From NCBI GenBank assembly GCA_025356475.1, contig JANXSX010000093.1:1-34138 (forward strand): a stretch of 34,138 nt of DNA. Reading direction: 5' to 3'. The DNA comes from Isosphaeraceae bacterium (GTDB taxonomy: Bacteria; Planctomycetota; Planctomycetia; Isosphaerales; Isosphaeraceae). Positions 33,122-34,138 of this stretch are shown piece after piece (position 1 is the first letter of the stretch; each line of letters opens with the position of its first letter). The position numbers were made by a program, and so were the translations under genes. A model generated the notes under the pieces. It saw only the letters and a list, made by a program, of their open reading frames with translations. It was not told the DNA's origin and ran no database searches.

Positions 33122-33771
33122 GGCCCTTCAGAAGGCGCGAGATGCGGGGGCGGTTCCGACTCATACTGGTGCAATAGCATCCGTTCCTCATCCTGCTCCC
33201 AGAGATGTCCGTATCGCCGTTGCAGGTCCAGTTCAATCATCTTCCGCTCTACCTCCAGGGCCTCGGGGAGTTGTGGCAGCCGGGCCACGCGATCATTGAG
33301 AAGTCCTTCGTAATAAAACTTCATGTGAAGGTGATAAGACGTCATGCTTTGGTACGTCGACGCGTCGCGCAATCGTTCACCGACCCGGCTAATATCACCC
33401 ACAAGCCGACGCTTTGCGAAATCCACCTCCCTGCTGGCATCATCCCTTATTGGCTGAACATTCTTTGAGAGTTCGGAGGCGTTATCAGAGAGCCGAGTGA
33501 GCCGGTCGAACGTTGAATTGGTATGGCCCATTGCTTCCTTGGCGCGGTCGAGATCGTGCTGCCAATGGACACGGTTGATCTCGTATTGAGATTCGTGGTA
33601 CTTGATGACAGGTGAAAGCAGTTTCCGGCTGGCTGCCCCCCCACCGATGGTATCCCAGATTGCGACTATGGTGGCTATTGTCGCGGCCGCCAGCATGACA
33701 ACGAGGATCATTCGTCGGGCCGTATATTTGCCTTTCCAAAGCTGTCCGATCAAGCAGACGGGGCTTCTCAT
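33064..33771 (-). CDS. Membrane-anchored helical protein with replaced C-terminus
   Basis: 235 residues: basic start, one transmembrane helix (about residues 21-40, MILVVMLAAATIATIVAIW), then a long helical, charged region (about 50-200) with coiled-coil character, and a Pro/Gly/Ser-rich end. ATG 33771 has GGGAG about 8 nt upstream. The last ~18 residues (PGRPGKLPSQGSHRSVRAS) are translated from the antisense strand of the group II intron domains V-VI, so the native C-terminus was cut off by the intron. The C-terminal substitution may still be tolerated. Family not recognised. Confidence 0.65.
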   Translation of the reverse strand: MRSPVCLIGQLWKGKYTARRMILVVMLAAATIATIVAIWDTIGGGAASRKLLSPVIKYHESQYEINRVHWQHDLDRAKEAMGHTNSTFDRLTRLSDNASELSKNVQPIRDDASREVDFAKRRLVGDISRVGERLRDASTYQSMTSYHLHMKFYYEGLLNDRVARLPQLPEALEVERKMIELDLQRRYGHLWEQDEERMLLHQYESEPPPHLAPSEGPGRPGKLPSQGSHRSVRAS

Positions 33772-33813
33772 CGTCGGCTCCCTTCGAGTTCGCTTGCCAC
33801 CCTCATCATATCA

Positions 33814-33894
33814 TCAGAATATCGGCGGCTCGATCACCGGCTTGGCACCCGCGAGGATCGCGCCGCAGTGCGGACAGCATGCTGAAGGGGACAT
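33814..33894 (-). CDS. 26-codon ORF with zinc-knuckle start (possible gene remnant)
   Basis: ATG at 33894 to TGA at 33814-33816 encodes 26 residues, MSPSACCPHCGAILAGAKPV and a short Ile/Glu/Pro end. CCPHCG is the first half of the zinc ribbons that begin many planctomycete proteins. AAGGA lies just upstream. A second, similar start with ATG-ACCCCTTCAGCAT stands about 36 bp further upstream but reaches a stop after ten codons. It is either a microprotein or the stub of a broken gene, 42 bp ahead of the membrane protein on the same strand. Confidence 0.3.
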   Translation of the reverse strand: MSPSACCPHCGAILAGAKPVIEPPIF

Positions 33895-33934
33895 CCTTAT
33901 TCCTTGACGGCAAATGCTGAAGGGGTCATCCTTG
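33879..33934. repeat. 20-bp direct repeat, two copies
   Basis: ATGCTGAAGGGGACATCCTT (33879-33898) recurs as ATGCTGAAGGGGTCATCCTT (33915-33934) with one difference and a period of 36 bp. It covers the start of the zinc-knuckle ORF on the minus strand and runs straight into the IS-end motif at 33935. Confidence 0.6.
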
Positions 33935-33953
33935 AATGGCATGAACTTAAGCC
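33935..33953 (-). repeat. Copy 3 of dispersed AAGTTCATGCCATTC motif
   Basis: GCTTAAGTTCATGCCATTC on the minus strand overlaps the TAA stop of the transposase end, so the motif lies just outside the coding part, at the element's 3' border. Confidence 0.55.
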
Positions 33954-34138
33954 GCATCCTTCTTTTCCAGCAAGCGTTTACGGAGTACGGATTGGGGCTC
34001 TCATCAAGGAGAACTTCTTCATTCGACGCTTGATCACTCGTGGCTCAATGCGGTTAGGACGGAGCGGATTGACGAGAATGTCTCCCAGCTCGCCACCCGG
34101 TATCGGATGCGTTAACCACCGTAACGCATCGAGAAAAC
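33948..34138 (-). pseudogene. IS4-type transposase C-terminus, frameshifted and cut by the right window edge
   Basis: The minus strand reads FLDALRWLTHPIPGGELGD, ILVNPLRPNRIEPRVIKRRM and KKFSLMRAPIR. The frame then stops at a TAA while another frame carries on with VLRKRLLEKKDAA and ends at the TAA at 33948-33950. Together these are the normal end of IS4-type transposases, whose last block includes the NP-x-RP-x-R-x-EPR-x-x-KRR motif. A one-base shift between the two parts marks a pseudogene or, less likely, a sequencing error. The catalytic DDE residues lie outside the window. Confidence 0.75.

Noticed and set aside
1-34138. CRISPR array, tRNA or rRNA genes
   Set aside because: No regularly spaced repeats, cloverleaf-like sequence or rRNA core sequence was recognised on either strand by eye; a tRNAscan or covariance search would settle it.

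Overview
The window looks like chromosomal DNA of a planctomycete. The sequence-based reasons are a Tat-exported DUF1501 protein, an exported ThuA-domain protein paired with a SASA-type carbohydrate esterase, an FG-GAP/VCBS protein, a Ser/Thr kinase behind a multi-helix membrane region, CxxC zinc-ribbon membrane proteins and many small lineage-specific membrane proteins. The Kdo-8-phosphate synthase (kdsA) points to a Gram-negative-type outer envelope. Genus-level placement is not possible from the sequence alone. I recognised no tRNA, rRNA or CRISPR array.

Layout. 1-3.2 kb: tail of a membrane protein, an anchored protein of unknown function, and leuA on the minus strand with an attenuator-like hairpin just upstream of its start. 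3.5-7.3 kb: a GT-C glycosyltransferase, then a PIG-L/LmbE deacetylase followed by nagB, a likely amino-sugar module. 7.7-10.9 kb: two small or medium membrane proteins and a membrane-anchored Ser/Thr kinase. 11-18 kb: FkbM methyltransferase, Amt ammonium transporter, exported ThuA/esterase pair, and an isocitrate/isopropylmalate dehydrogenase family enzyme. 18-21.5 kb: an anchored coiled-coil protein, diacylglycerol-kinase-type lipid kinase, kdsA and two small proteins. 21.9-25.3 kb: a divergent lipoxygenase converging on the DUF1501 protein. 25.4-31.6 kb: a transposase scar, a zinc-ribbon miniprotein, an FG-GAP protein, a small lipoprotein, a CDF metal transporter and an APC permease with a C-terminal USP domain.

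From 31.6 kb to the right edge the window becomes a junkyard of mobile and polymorphic DNA. It holds a decayed minus-strand gene abutting the 38-residue tail of a polymorphic toxin, followed by an intact acidic protein in the immunity position. Next come a pair of inverted ~49-bp palindromic repeats, an orphan group II intron 3' end (domains V-VI) that supplies the C-terminus of an opposing gene, a 26-codon zinc-knuckle ORF, and a frameshifted IS4-type transposase end.

The most interesting items are the lipoxygenase whose fourth and fifth iron-ligand positions are replaced (Arg and Thr), and the toxin-tail/immunity scar sharply joined to unrelated sequence. Next are the domain V-VI fragment captured as antisense coding sequence, and the leuA attenuator-like hairpin.
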